From contig NZ_CP013659.2 in the NCBI RefSeq assembly GCF_001465795.2, positions 2,312,501 through 2,376,500 on the forward strand: a stretch of 64,000 nucleotides of DNA. The letters are read 5' to 3'. Every line of letters begins with the position of its first letter. The first letter of the stretch is position 1. The notes under the pieces were generated by a model. It did not search any database. It saw only the letters and a program-made list of their open reading frames with translations, and was not told the origin of the DNA. Position numbers and translations under genes: made by a program. This DNA is from Planococcus rifietoensis. GTDB taxonomy: Bacteria > Bacillota > Bacilli > Bacillales_A > Planococcaceae. This document shows, piece by piece, positions 34,419 to 44,728 of this stretch.

Positions 34419-35501
34419 CTATCTCATCGCCGGGTAACGCAGGCGGATGAGACGGTAAAGGTTTTGGACGACGGCTTTTCCTACAGCGTAAGTTGGGATG
34501 ACCAAGATCATGCCGATAAGTCCAGCTAGGTTGCCTCCGATATACAACAGGAAAATGATGGTTACCGGATGCACCGATAGTTTCTTGCCCATGATATTGG
34601 GCGAGATGAGATTACTTTCGACTTGCTGGATGATAATAATGGCGATCAGCACCCATAAGCCGAGAATCGGTTCCTGGAAAAAAGCTACGACAATGGCCGG
34701 AACGGCTCCAATAATCGGGCCGACAAACGGGATGACGTTTGTGAATGTCGCGACCAATGCCAAGATGATGGCATAATCTACGCCGAGTATCAGGTACGTG
34801 ATATAGCTCAGCCCCCCGACGAATAAACTGACCGTCGCCTGTCCTTGAATATAGGCACTGAGGTTTTCGTCCATATCATGAAGGATTTTGGCGCCTTCTG
34901 CCCGCGAATCCTGCGGCAACAACTTAAGGAAGCTGGCCGGCAATTTGTCGCCGTCTTTCAATAAAAAGAATAGGACAAACGGCACGACGACCAGTGAAGT
35001 CAAGGCGCTGACGAGCACACCGGTAAAACTCAGGATATTCGAACCGATGCCTGTCAGTGCGTTCCGGAAATTCGCGGCTATAGCGTCCGGATTCAAGCCA
35101 GGCAGAAAATCCTGTTCTTGAATATAGCTCCACCATTGACTCGACAAGGCCCTGTTCGATTGATTTTGAACTTCTCTCACGATCGACGGAAAGTTTTCGA
35201 TCAAGGATTGGATCTGCCTGAAAATCAGCGGGCCAATCCATAAGGAAAAGCCGACGAGCAGCGCCAGGAACACAACGAAAATCACCAGAATGGCCACGAC
35301 ACGGGGCATCTTCTTAGATAATAGCTTGACGATTGGCCTAAAGATATAAAACAGAATCCCGCCGATGATGATAATCGGCATCAAGGTAGAAAACGCAACG
35401 CGGACCGGGTAAAACACAAAAGGCACACGCACTGCCAAGTTGATGATGGCAAAGATCAATAGCGTGCTGAGCAAGAAACGAAACCATTTGGTCTTGGGCA
35501 T
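34419..35501 (-). CDS. AI-2E family (UPF0118) membrane protein
   Basis: 360 residues with about eight membrane segments: two near the N-terminus, a soluble stretch (about 85-150), then a C-terminal block with GLIGMILVIPTYAVGKAVVQ. The family includes TqsA and YtvI-like permeases and some Na+/H+ antiporters, so the name autoinducer exporter should not be taken literally. Start ATG 35501 follows AAAGGGG by 7 nt. Monocistronic. Confidence 0.9.
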   Translation of the reverse strand: MPKTKWFRFLLSTLLIFAIINLAVRVPFVFYPVRVAFSTLMPIIIIGGILFYIFRPIVKLLSKKMPRVVAILVIFVVFLALLVGFSLWIGPLIFRQIQSLIENFPSIVREVQNQSNRALSSQWWSYIQEQDFLPGLNPDAIAANFRNALTGIGSNILSFTGVLVSALTSLVVVPFVLFFLLKDGDKLPASFLKLLPQDSRAEGAKILHDMDENLSAYIQGQATVSLFVGGLSYITYLILGVDYAIILALVATFTNVIPFVGPIIGAVPAIVVAFFQEPILGLWVLIAIIIIQQVESNLISPNIMGKKLSVHPVTIIFLLYIGGNLAGLIGMILVIPTYAVGKAVVQNLYRLIRLRYPAMR

Positions 35502-35643
35502 GTTCATTCCCCTTTCGTCTGTCTGAGCCATAGTTTTGTGCTGGCAGCTGCTTCACTTACCGTAGATCTGAGGGTTGAAATTGTTTGCGGTTCCATCTAT
35601 TGATTTCCATTTAAAGCGCAACGCTGCAATTTCTCGATTTCAA

Positions 35644-35670
35644 AAAAGAGCCTTCAACAGAAGGCCCTTT
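35644..35670 (-). terminator. terminator overlapping the stop of the HtrA-like gene
   Basis: AAAGAGCCTTC / GAAGGCCCTTT stem with AACA loop and a T-rich run on the minus strand; the stop codon lies in the stem. Confidence 0.85.
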
Positions 35671-36781
35671 ATCGTTCTTCCACATATTCAATCTGATAAT
35701 CCCCGTACTCATCAATCACGACGGTGTAGAGTCGCCGGTGGTCGATTGTTCCGGTCTCGCCGTTTGCTTCGTGGTAATTGAATACAGCGCCGGCTTCGAC
35801 GTATGCGCGGTCGCCTTCAATTTCCACAGAACTGACTTCCGGCACGACTGAATCGAATACGCGGCCCTCTTCGGAATACTCCTGGATGACACTGTCAACC
35901 GCTTCAACCGCCTGGCTTCCCGGCACTAAATAGGAAGAGTAATAATTCAGCTCCTCGTCATTCATCGAATACGGCAGCAAGTCGTAATAGGCTTCGATGA
36001 AACTCGATAATAGCGCTTCTTCAAAATACGCATCCTTCACGGACGGTTCCACCAATTGCGAATCGGGCAGCGGATCTGGGTTATTCGCCCAGCCATCCAA
36101 CATTTCCTTTTTTAAATAAAGCGGGATTGCATAGCCGATTTCGGGATTGTCTTCAAGCATGACCGAATTGATGCCGAGCACGCGGCCGGTGCTTGCGTCT
36201 AGAAGCGGCCCACCGCTTGAGCCCTGCTTGATCAAGGCATTCATTTCATAGAGGTCCGTATAGACGAAGACTTCCGAGAAATCGACGCCAGTGTCGGTGA
36301 TTTCCCCTTCGGTCGCAGTATTTGCTGCATTTTCAGGGCTGCCGATGGCGATAACCGGCGTGCCGATATCGACCGGTTCCATTTCCTGCTCAAGCGGCTC
36401 TTTTCCTGCGAGGTCTTCAACACGGACAAGCGCCAAATCCTCATCGAGCGACATGCCGATCACTTTGCCGGCGAATTCCTGCCCGTCGCTATTGACGAGT
36501 GAAATAAACGTGGCATCTCGTACGACATGGGCGTTCGTCAAAATGTCGCCCTTGTTATTGAATAAAAATCCGGATCCTTGCTCGAAATCGGTATAGATTG
36601 TGTAGACGTGCGTCTTGGCATTCGCCATCATTACGGCTTTTTCCTGAGCGGCCGTATCGACCGGCGAATCCGTCTGCTCTGTTTCAGCTTCCGGCGGCGC
36701 CTCTGTCCCCGTACTTCCGCAAGCCGCAAGAATCATCGCCGACAGGAAAACCATCAGCCATTGCATCATCCGTTTTTCCAT
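35669..36781 (-). CDS. HtrA-like trypsin-fold serine protease, lipoprotein
   Basis: 370 residues. Signal peptide with lipobox LAAC (Cys21), an acidic Glu/Thr linker, then a trypsin-like domain (about 60-235) with catalytic His85 (TNAHVV), Asp115 (DEDLALV) and Ser189 (QGSSGGP). Unlike DegP/HtrA it is lipid-anchored and has no PDZ domain. The C-terminal 120 residues (FIEAYYDLL...RRLYTVVIDEYGDYQI) look like an NTF2-like fold of the TcaA/YvbJ type. It should act outside the membrane in envelope protein quality control. Confidence 0.87.
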   Translation of the reverse strand: MEKRMMQWLMVFLSAMILAACGSTGTEAPPEAETEQTDSPVDTAAQEKAVMMANAKTHVYTIYTDFEQGSGFLFNNKGDILTNAHVVRDATFISLVNSDGQEFAGKVIGMSLDEDLALVRVEDLAGKEPLEQEMEPVDIGTPVIAIGSPENAANTATEGEITDTGVDFSEVFVYTDLYEMNALIKQGSSGGPLLDASTGRVLGINSVMLEDNPEIGYAIPLYLKKEMLDGWANNPDPLPDSQLVEPSVKDAYFEEALLSSFIEAYYDLLPYSMNDEELNYYSSYLVPGSQAVEAVDSVIQEYSEEGRVFDSVVPEVSSVEIEGDRAYVEAGAVFNYHEANGETGTIDHRRLYTVVIDEYGDYQIEYVEER

Positions 36782-36901
36782 AGTCTCAACCCGCTTCCGT
36801 TAATGTGAGTTCATTATAGCAAGCCAGAATTGAAAAAGGAATGGCGAAGGGACATCGTTTTGATCGGCGCTTCAGCATGGCAAGTCGATCCATTTTTTGA
36901 C

Positions 36902-36949
36902 GAATAGAAAAAGCTGAGGAATGAATTCTTCCCCAGCCTTTTTCTATTC
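36902..36949 (-). terminator. terminator of the secreted nuclease gene
   Basis: GAATAGAAAAAGCTG.GG / CC.CAGC.CTTTTTCTATTC stem, 3 nt after the gene's stop. Confidence 0.88.
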
Positions 36950-36951
36950 AT

Positions 36952-39900
36952 TTATCTTCTGTTTTTCACCAATTGCCCTTTGTTCGTAACGACTGTGTAA
37001 TGGCCGAGTTCGTTGACTTCCAATGTGAAAGTCGAACCGTTTTTGCTGCCTTGGATGATTTTCCATTTACCTTTAGCGTCTTCACGTGCACCGAACTGGA
37101 CTTTGATGCCTGGATCCGTTTCGAAACTCAATTCTACAGCTTCTGTGAATTTCAGGTTAAGTTGTTCGCCTTCTGCATCCAGCACGGCGATATCGAGCTG
37201 GCCTGTCATGGTAGGGCGGTTGTTGACTTGAGCATCATCTCCAGCTTCAAGTGCAAGCGTCATGCCATCTCCAGCTGATTGTGCCAATTGCTGCAAATTG
37301 GCTGGCGTGAATCTCAAACTGGCATCGTCCAGTTGGATTAGCAAAGCTTTGCCGCTTTCAAGCAATTCATCGATTGTGCCTTCCGTAAATGTGATATCAA
37401 GGGTACCGTCTTCATCAAATTCTCCAGCTTCAACTACTGCTGAAAAACCTGAGAAATCCGGATCCGCTTGCTGTTCACCAGGCACTTGCGGTTTGTCGAA
37501 AGTGATTTGTGCAAGTAATGGATCATGGTCCGATGCGCGTCCCTGTTCTTCCATGAACATCGAGTTGATGTGGACCATATCAAGTTCTGTATTGTCCGCC
37601 AAGTTGTTTGTCACCAACAAGTGATCGAGCACTTGCGAGTTGCCTTGGTAGTAATAAGAGAAACGGTCTTCTTCAGGAACATCGTTGACTTTGTTCGTCA
37701 AGATATCCCCTTCTAGTGCTTCAAGTGCTGGCGTGAATTCGAAATCGTTCATATCGCCAGTAACGACGACATTCAGTTCCGGATTGATTTCCAGGCCTTC
37801 TGCAATGAATCCGTTGATGGCTTTCGCCAATTCAATGCGTTCGATTTCAGACGTGAACTGCGGCGGCTGGTTCTGTCCGAACAAGCTTTGGTCCCCGCCT
37901 TTTGAGTTCAAGTGAGTGGCGATAACGACGATTTCTTCGCCTTGGAATTCAAATTGTGCTGCTAGTGGCTTGCGTGTGTTCGGCATTGCAATTGGCTGAA
38001 CGCGTCCAGGGTTCAATTCAAGGTCGCCTTCCGGTGTCCACGAGTTGTCCTGTGTCGCTGTTCCTTTTTCACCTTCAGACAACTCAACGCGGTCCGGGTT
38101 GTACAAGAAGCCAACGCGGATGTTGCCGCCTGGCTGTCCGCCATCCTGGTTGTATTCCGGTGCGATGTCTGTCCAAGCGTATTCAGGTCCGCCTGCAGCT
38201 TGGATGTCTTCGATGAGGCGCTCATAAGAAGCGGTCGCATCGGAGTTTCCAGAAGCAATCGGCCCATCGCTGTCTTGGACTTCGATCATCGAGATAACAT
38301 CTGGTGAATTCAAGTCATTCACAAACGATTCTGCGATGCGTCGTGCTTTCTCATCTGATGTGTGGGTCGGATCTGCTGAGAAGTTTTCAACATTATAAGC
38401 TGCAACTGTCAATTTATCGTCTGCGTTCTCGATCCATGTCTGTTCCGGCTGTACTCCGCCGTCTACGATTTCTGGCAATTCATCAGTTTCTGTCCAGATT
38501 TGGTAGTTGCCGAATCCGTAGCCAAGAACACCGACTGGCGCTTCAGCGAATGTGTCGCCCGCTTTCGCGATAACATCTTCACCTGTTGTGACGGTGATAC
38601 GTTCCGGGTTGAAATCGTCTTCTTCAAGAAGAATTCCGTTTTGCTTGTGGAACTCGTTGTTTGTCGCATTTTTCGATACGACAAATACTTCGCCGTAATT
38701 TTGCGGTCCGACGATTTGTGCATCAGCTACGCTGACACGCATCAATTCCAGTGACTCCCAGAAATCAATACCGTCTTCTTCCGGCTGGAATTCCGTCAAG
38801 CCATCATTTTCAATATTTTGAGTCGGCGGGAAGACATCTTCACCGATCACGATCGGTTCAGGCAGTTCTGCAGTTGCTGTTTTCACAACGTCCGTTGAAC
38901 GAATGCGTGTTACCGGTAGATCGTTGTCGCGCATATCGGAATAGCCTTTATAGAACCATTCTTCGACCGTACCTGCGACTGTTACGACATCCCCAACTGC
39001 AAAGTCGCTTGATGCGGATGAGCGGTTGACGATGATCGCTTCTGATGTTTTCCAGTCGCCGTCACCTTCTGTATCTTGGATGACGAAGTTTGCGCCGTTA
39101 TAGAAATGCGTGATGACGCCTGTCACTTCATTGACAGCTACATCTTCATATTTTGAATAATGGCCTTGCCCTTGGATGTCGCGGATTTTCAAGTCCTCTG
39201 ATTTCAGGACCGTGTAATCAAATGAAAATACTTCCGATGTTTCGCCTGTCACTGCAATCGCTTTGATCACTGTATCTTGCGTCAGGACGATCGGCGCAGT
39301 GTAAACTTCACTTTCTGCAGTCGGTGTTGAACCGTCTGTCGTGTAATGGATTGTTGCATTGTCCAAGCCGCTTGCGAGCGTGATTTCAGTTCCTTCCGAG
39401 ACGACGCCCGGGAAGATGTCTGTGTACACAGCCGGCTTGTTGACGAGCTCGAAGCTGTCGAAGCCGAGCGTTTTCACTTGGTACATATCGTTATATTTCG
39501 AAGCGATGCCTGAAAGATAGATCAAGTCGCCTTCTTTGTATTCTTTTGTGAAATCTTCGAACGTCAAGCCATTGCGGTTGTCGTTGCGGACGACGACTTG
39601 CTCGCCATTTTCCGCCACTGCCGTGAACTCGAACGTTCCATATGTGTTAACGGCTTTCAAGTTAGTGATTTCGACGCGTTCGATCGAAATGCGTTCGCCT
39701 TGAGTCTCTTCATTGACGCCTGCCGGTGAAATCAACTGTGCTTCCGGCAATTCATTTCCAGAAGACACGACTTCTACTGTGTTCGGCTGCAATTGAAGCT
39801 CGCCGCTGTATTCAGACATAGTACCTTCCAAACGGACGATATCCCCTGCCGTTACAGTTGCGCTCGATGTGTAGACATAAATGCCCGCTGTTTCATCCTG

Positions 39901-40452
39901 TACGTAAAAAGCGTTGCCGCCCCAGAAGCCTGTTTCGGTCGTCACAGTTGCTTCGACGGAAATCAATCCTTCAGAGTCGCGTGCTTCCTGAACACTGTCT
40001 ACAGGTGTCGCGGTCGGCGGTGCTTCGCCTTCAGACAGGATTGTGAATGCTGAAGCTGAACGTAAACCAGGAACTGTGAAATAAGCTCCAAGCGTTCCAC
40101 TGATCGTTACTTCTGCTTTGAAATTAGTAGGGTTATCGACCAAGTTCAAACCAGCACGCACGGATCCTGATGGTAATTGAACCGGCAGGATTTTCGCCGG
40201 GTCAGTTTCATCCGGGGAATCCGCCAAACCAACATTGGTTGCTGCTGTGAAAGGTGCTTCCTGATCATAGCTGGTTCCACTATTTGCAGTTCCAACGATA
40301 AACCCTTTCACCGTTGCTGTTCCTGTATTGTTTTCAATGGCTTCTGCAACTGAAATGGTTTCTGCTGCTTCGGCTGTCGCCATATATGGCAAGGCAGCTG
40401 ATAAAGCCAATAGGAGACTCAAAAAGATCTTGCTGAACGCGCTTTTTGTCAC
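36952..40452 (-). CDS. secreted multidomain nuclease, endonuclease/exonuclease/phosphatase family
   Basis: 1166 residues with signal peptide (to about residue 29). N-terminal OB-fold-like domains (about 30-130 and 150-330; VKGFIVGTANSG, FYVQDETAGIYVYT) as in Bacillus YhcR-type nucleases; a chitobiase-type beta domain (about 345-415, TIHYTTDGSTPT); another OB domain near 430-540; the EEP domain (about 690-1010) with NVENFSADP, MIEVQD, ATHLNSKGGD, TGDMNDFE and ASDHDPLL, all catalytic motifs intact; and a C-terminal beta domain. No LPXTG or CW_binding_2, so it is probably released. It degrades extracellular DNA or RNA. GTG start after GAGGAG. Confidence 0.9.
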   Translation of the reverse strand: MTKSAFSKIFLSLLLALSAALPYMATAEAAETISVAEAIENNTGTATVKGFIVGTANSGTSYDQEAPFTAATNVGLADSPDETDPAKILPVQLPSGSVRAGLNLVDNPTNFKAEVTISGTLGAYFTVPGLRSASAFTILSEGEAPPTATPVDSVQEARDSEGLISVEATVTTETGFWGGNAFYVQDETAGIYVYTSSATVTAGDIVRLEGTMSEYSGELQLQPNTVEVVSSGNELPEAQLISPAGVNEETQGERISIERVEITNLKAVNTYGTFEFTAVAENGEQVVVRNDNRNGLTFEDFTKEYKEGDLIYLSGIASKYNDMYQVKTLGFDSFELVNKPAVYTDIFPGVVSEGTEITLASGLDNATIHYTTDGSTPTAESEVYTAPIVLTQDTVIKAIAVTGETSEVFSFDYTVLKSEDLKIRDIQGQGHYSKYEDVAVNEVTGVITHFYNGANFVIQDTEGDGDWKTSEAIIVNRSSASSDFAVGDVVTVAGTVEEWFYKGYSDMRDNDLPVTRIRSTDVVKTATAELPEPIVIGEDVFPPTQNIENDGLTEFQPEEDGIDFWESLELMRVSVADAQIVGPQNYGEVFVVSKNATNNEFHKQNGILLEEDDFNPERITVTTGEDVIAKAGDTFAEAPVGVLGYGFGNYQIWTETDELPEIVDGGVQPEQTWIENADDKLTVAAYNVENFSADPTHTSDEKARRIAESFVNDLNSPDVISMIEVQDSDGPIASGNSDATASYERLIEDIQAAGGPEYAWTDIAPEYNQDGGQPGGNIRVGFLYNPDRVELSEGEKGTATQDNSWTPEGDLELNPGRVQPIAMPNTRKPLAAQFEFQGEEIVVIATHLNSKGGDQSLFGQNQPPQFTSEIERIELAKAINGFIAEGLEINPELNVVVTGDMNDFEFTPALEALEGDILTNKVNDVPEEDRFSYYYQGNSQVLDHLLVTNNLADNTELDMVHINSMFMEEQGRASDHDPLLAQITFDKPQVPGEQQADPDFSGFSAVVEAGEFDEDGTLDITFTEGTIDELLESGKALLIQLDDASLRFTPANLQQLAQSAGDGMTLALEAGDDAQVNNRPTMTGQLDIAVLDAEGEQLNLKFTEAVELSFETDPGIKVQFGAREDAKGKWKIIQGSKNGSTFTLEVNELGHYTVVTNKGQLVKNRR

Positions 40453-40492
40453 AAACCTTCACTCCTCTAATAATTTATTGTCATACTGATTT

Positions 40493-40521
40493 AGTATACT
40501 CGACAAATGTAAACGCTTTAT
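40493..40521 (-). promoter_or_regulatory. promoter -10 and cre-like CcpA site of the nuclease gene
   Basis: TATACT at 40498-40493 on the minus strand and TGTAAACGCTTTAT at 40508-40521, which fits the cre consensus TGWAARCGYTWNCW at 13 of 14 positions. The cre overlaps the -35 region, the usual position for carbon catabolite repression. The remaining 40522-40819 holds no gene. Confidence 0.55.
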
Positions 40522-40819
40522 TGAATATTTGTAAATTTCTTTTATTTTTGACCAAATTATTTATAATATTTCCTTTTTTATCCTGTATATTAGGAGCAAG
40601 AGAAAGCTATTTTCTAATTTTGCACATTGAATAATTCATTAGTCCTGCAAGCTTGTCAGTTGTGAATTTTTCCGCAACATAATCGCCCGAGATACGTCTA
40701 AACTAGAGGTTTCGTGATAAGATAGGGAAATGGAATTGGGAGATTATTGCTCCTATATATAAGGAAAGAATTTGGTTTTGTTTTACCGCTTAACCATTTG
40801 AAGAAAGTAGGATTTTGTT

Positions 40820-42346
40820 TTGGGCAGAAAACTCGCTATCACCGGCATTTTGTTTGTCATTGCGTCGCTGTTTTTGAAAGTTTCCGGGCTTCTCCGGGAT
40901 ATGGTTATTGCCTATCAATTTGGGGATTCCTATCAATCAGCTGCATATTTCGCTGCATTCGCTATGGCCAATACCTTTATTTTATTCTTCACTACCGGCA
41001 TGAAGAACGCTTTCGTGCCAAGTTTCATCCATGCACAAGCGGATGGCAAGGGCCATCATCATTTTTCGCAAATCATCCGCGGGACGATGGTGCTCGGATT
41101 GATTGTTTCCGCTCTCGGTGCATTGGTATCACCGTTGCTACTACCTTTGCTATTTCAATTCCCTAACCTTCAGCCCGATGTGCGAGCTGATGCGATTGAA
41201 TTGAGTGTTGCTTTAGCTATTATCTTCTTTATAGCTGTCTTTCTCGTGTCATTGAACTCGGTCTATGAGGCCTATCTTGATGCAGAAAACAAATTTTCAT
41301 TGTCGGTCATTTCACAGATCATCGTCATCGGCAGCACCATTCTCAGTACTTTATTGTTTGCAGATGAGATCGGCGCCTACTCTATGGCGTTTGGTTATTT
41401 GGCCGGTGCGTTATTATCGTATATCGCTAAACGGCTTTGGTTCGTCCCTAAAGGCAGCCATAAAGTAATCGGCAAGCTCGATTGGGAGGAAATCAAGCCC
41501 TTTTCGATCATTTTCATCCCGGTCGCTATTACGGTTATGGTCGGCCAAGTCAATTTGACCATCGACAATATCTTTGCGAGTTCGTTCAGTGATTCAGCGG
41601 TCAACTACGTTAACTACGCCAAGAACATCGTCCACTTCCCACAAGCGATTATTGGCGTAACCATCGGGACGATTATTTTCCCGATTTTGTCGAAAGCCAT
41701 CGCGAATGCCAATGAAAAAAGCTTCAAACAAGGAATCGAATACGGCTTGATGTTGACGCTTTTGGTTTTGCTGCCTGCTGTTGCGGGAATGATGTGGCTG
41801 ATGCAAGATCTCATCACGATCGTCTATGAACGCGGCGCCTTTACAGCGGACGCGACGGCAGCCACTGCAAATGTCGGCTACCTTTACCTGGGATCGGTAT
41901 TATTCTTCAGTTTGCAAAACATCTTGAACAAAGCTTTCTACTCAAAAAAGCAAGGCCATGTCATTTTGCGCATTTCCTTATTCTCCATCGCGCTCAATGT
42001 CGCATTGAACTTCCTGTTCATCGCATTGCTTGACTCGTATTTGGCGATTCCACTTGCTTCGTCCGTCATGGCGCTCGTTTACTTTGCGCTCAACTGGGTT
42101 GTTTTTAACCGGACGCAAGGCAAGCTCAACTCGCACTTTATTGTAAAAGACGCGGCCAAGATTTTTGCAGCGACCGCTGTGATGCTATTGGCTTTATGGC
42201 TCGCTTCAGGAATTCTCGAGGATCTCAATATCTATATCCGCTTCGGCCTGACCGCGATCATCGGCGCCATTGTCTACGTCATCGCGGCGCTCGCCTTGAA
42301 AACGGAGATCGCGCGCTTTCTCATCAGCAAGCTTAGAAAATCATAA
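40820..42346 (+). CDS. MurJ-type lipid flippase
   Basis: 508 residues, about fourteen membrane segments, of the MurJ/MviN branch of the MOP flippases. Features: LLRDMVIAYQFG near the N-terminus, NAFVPSFI, and VLLPAVAGMMWL. It may be the genome's MurJ or a paralogue for another lipid-linked polymer; its location with an O-antigen-ligase-like gene favours the latter. TTG start with a weak AGTAGG site. First gene of a four-gene plus-strand operon. Confidence 0.88.
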   Translation: MGRKLAITGILFVIASLFLKVSGLLRDMVIAYQFGDSYQSAAYFAAFAMANTFILFFTTGMKNAFVPSFIHAQADGKGHHHFSQIIRGTMVLGLIVSALGALVSPLLLPLLFQFPNLQPDVRADAIELSVALAIIFFIAVFLVSLNSVYEAYLDAENKFSLSVISQIIVIGSTILSTLLFADEIGAYSMAFGYLAGALLSYIAKRLWFVPKGSHKVIGKLDWEEIKPFSIIFIPVAITVMVGQVNLTIDNIFASSFSDSAVNYVNYAKNIVHFPQAIIGVTIGTIIFPILSKAIANANEKSFKQGIEYGLMLTLLVLLPAVAGMMWLMQDLITIVYERGAFTADATAATANVGYLYLGSVLFFSLQNILNKAFYSKKQGHVILRISLFSIALNVALNFLFIALLDSYLAIPLASSVMALVYFALNWVVFNRTQGKLNSHFIVKDAAKIFAATAVMLLALWLASGILEDLNIYIRFGLTAIIGAIVYVIAALALKTEIARFLISKLRKS

Positions 42347-42361
42347 GGAGTTTTTTGCATT

Positions 42362-43240
42362 ATGAAACAAGCATTAATGAAAAACGCTGCGCCGGTGCTG
42401 AATCCGGCGATCAAAGCTTCCTTGAAACGCTTTTACAAAGCCGACAAGCCGCTCACTCCACTTGAACCGGCACAGCGCGTGCTGGTCTTTGCGCCCCATA
42501 TCGATGACGAAACGATCGGGCTCGGCGGAACCATCCGCCGTTATGCCGATGCCGGTGCGCAAGTCACCATCGCCATTATCACCGATGGCAAGAACAGCAA
42601 CGCCGCACCGGTAGAAGCCGATGCCTTGGCTGAAACCCGTAAACAGGAATTGCGGTCGATCCAAGACTTGCTCGGCTTTACAGATGTCCGTTATTTGGAT
42701 TATCCCGACAGCAAGATCAAGCATGTCGCTTCGAGCGAACGCTTTGTGGAGCTGATCGACGAAATCCGACCGGATACGATCTATACGACGAGCTTGATCG
42801 ACGCCCATCCGGATCATGTGTATAGCGCCCACTTGGTGGCGGATGCCTTGAAGCATACGGCTTATCAGCCAAAAGTCGTCCGCGAATATGAGATCAATTG
42901 CCCTGTACCACCGGAAGCGATCAATTGTATCATGGACATTACCGATCAATTCCCGCTCAAACAACGGGCGACCGAGGCATTCAAAAGCCAAGTCATCGCG
43001 TTCGATGGATTCTTGGTGCTCGCTGAGGTCAAAGCTGCACAGACAAACGATGCACACGCACGCTACGTAGAAACCTTCATCGAAAACACACCGCAACAAT
43101 TTGTCCAGGCGGCCGATCATTTAAAGACGCAAGACCGCCAGTACGAAAAGCATTTCAAGCAAGCGAACCGCACCGTCACATTGTGGTGGGCAATCTTTAA
43201 GAATTTGAAGTTGAAAAAGGCGATTTATCAAAGCCGCTAA
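42362..43240 (+). CDS. PIG-L/LmbE family deacetylase
   Basis: 292 residues. The zinc-binding motif APHIDDETIGLGG and the distal AHPDH are intact. The family removes N-acetyl groups from GlcNAc-containing substrates (BshB, MshB, PIG-L). The extra N-terminal 35 residues (NPAIKASLKRFYKADKPLTP) differ from BshB. In this operon it probably trims a sugar of an envelope polymer. Starts 15 nt after the flippase gene. Confidence 0.9.
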   Translation: MKQALMKNAAPVLNPAIKASLKRFYKADKPLTPLEPAQRVLVFAPHIDDETIGLGGTIRRYADAGAQVTIAIITDGKNSNAAPVEADALAETRKQELRSIQDLLGFTDVRYLDYPDSKIKHVASSERFVELIDEIRPDTIYTTSLIDAHPDHVYSAHLVADALKHTAYQPKVVREYEINCPVPPEAINCIMDITDQFPLKQRATEAFKSQVIAFDGFLVLAEVKAAQTNDAHARYVETFIENTPQQFVQAADHLKTQDRQYEKHFKQANRTVTLWWAIFKNLKLKKAIYQSR

Positions 43241-43264
43241 TTATAAATGCATTTGGAGGATATT

Positions 43265-44728
43265 ATGAACTTTTTTAAGAACGATAACGAAAAATGGTTT
43301 TGGCTCATTGCCTTGATCGCCATCATGCTAATAGGTTACTCAGAGCTTGCCATCATCGGCTACGCGTTGACTGCCGTGTTGTTCGCCTATGCGTTCATCA
43401 ATCCGAAGCACGGCATCCTGCTGCTGTTCGTCTACATCCCAGTCCGTGAATTTGTTACCCAGTACAATCCGGGACTCAGCTATTTAACCGAAGCCATCGT
43501 ATTCGGTGCGCTGTTCCAAGTGTTCTGGATGAACCGCAAAACGATCGGGAAGTTATTCCATTTCAAGAATTTCGAATATGCCTATTTCGCCTTTCTGATC
43601 ATCGGTTCAATTTCTGCACTTATCATGGGCATCAGCCCAATCTTGATTGCTATGCAATTGCGCCAGTTCCTGCTCTTTTACTTGGTCTATTACATCGTCT
43701 ACCGCCTTGGGATCACGCGTAAAGACCTCGTCAACCTCGTGTGGATTTTCATCTGGACGGCGATCTTGGTCATTATCCAGGCAATCACTGAAAAACTGTC
43801 CATCCGCAACATGTTCCTGCCAGAATCATGGGAAGCCATGGCGCTGTCGGCAAAAAACCGCGTGCGCATCTATGGCATGCTCGGCAACCCGAACGTGCTC
43901 GGCATTTACTTGATGTTCGCATTCATCGCCTTCTATTACGCGAAGAATAAATTGAAGGAATTCAACCCGCGTTATATGGATATCTTGAATGTCTTGTTGG
44001 TCGGCATCCTAGTACTGACATACTCACGCGGCACGTGGGGCGGGTTCTTGATCGCCGCTATCGCCTTCTTGATCATGACAAGGAAAATGAGCGTGCTGAT
44101 CGACTTCGTCAAATACACGGCAATTGCTCTCGTACTTGTGGTCTTGCCGCTGAATCTATTGACTAATTACTTTGAGAGCACCGACATCGGTTCTGAAAAA
44201 GTCACCAACATCCAACAATTCGATGTTGGCGGCGAGTCTGGTTTCCGCGACCGCATCGGCAGCACATTCAGCGAAGATACGGTCACCGGCAGCCAAAGTT
44301 CCGGCCGCTTGTTCATCGTCAAAACCGGCTTTGAAGTATTCAAAGACTACCCGATCATCGGGACCGGATTTGCCACATTCGGCGATTCCACTACCCTTTC
44401 GAACGGTTCGCCGATTTATGATGAATACGAAATCGGCCATAAGTTCTATTCCGATAACCAATACATCCAAATCATTGTCCAAACCGGCGTACTCGGTGTA
44501 ATCGCCTTTGCCGCCTTCTTGTTAACGATGTTTTGGCGTTACGCAAAAAAGCACAAAGAAAGCTATTTGTATTCACTGACTGCGAGCATCTTGCTCGGCG
44601 CGTATTTCATGGGTCTTGTCTACAACCTATGGGAATCTGATATTTTCGGGCTCGCGTTCTTCGCACTTCTAGCTGCGGCATCTCGCCGGGAAGATTTCGG
44701 ATTCCGGGATGATGGTGACACTTTATGA
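43265..44728 (+). CDS. O-antigen ligase / polymerase-like membrane protein
   Basis: 487 residues with about twelve membrane segments. The extracytoplasmic loop between later helices contains the Wzy_C-like motif GTGFATFGDSTTLSNG and GFRDRIGSTF, and TYSRGTWGGF is the typical 'SRG' segment. The family joins or polymerises lipid-linked glycans outside the membrane. ATG 43265 follows GGAGG; an ATG 18 nt earlier has no site. Confidence 0.88.
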   Translation: MNFFKNDNEKWFWLIALIAIMLIGYSELAIIGYALTAVLFAYAFINPKHGILLLFVYIPVREFVTQYNPGLSYLTEAIVFGALFQVFWMNRKTIGKLFHFKNFEYAYFAFLIIGSISALIMGISPILIAMQLRQFLLFYLVYYIVYRLGITRKDLVNLVWIFIWTAILVIIQAITEKLSIRNMFLPESWEAMALSAKNRVRIYGMLGNPNVLGIYLMFAFIAFYYAKNKLKEFNPRYMDILNVLLVGILVLTYSRGTWGGFLIAAIAFLIMTRKMSVLIDFVKYTAIALVLVVLPLNLLTNYFESTDIGSEKVTNIQQFDVGGESGFRDRIGSTFSEDTVTGSQSSGRLFIVKTGFEVFKDYPIIGTGFATFGDSTTLSNGSPIYDEYEIGHKFYSDNQYIQIIVQTGVLGVIAFAAFLLTMFWRYAKKHKESYLYSLTASILLGAYFMGLVYNLWESDIFGLAFFALLAAASRREDFGFRDDGDTL

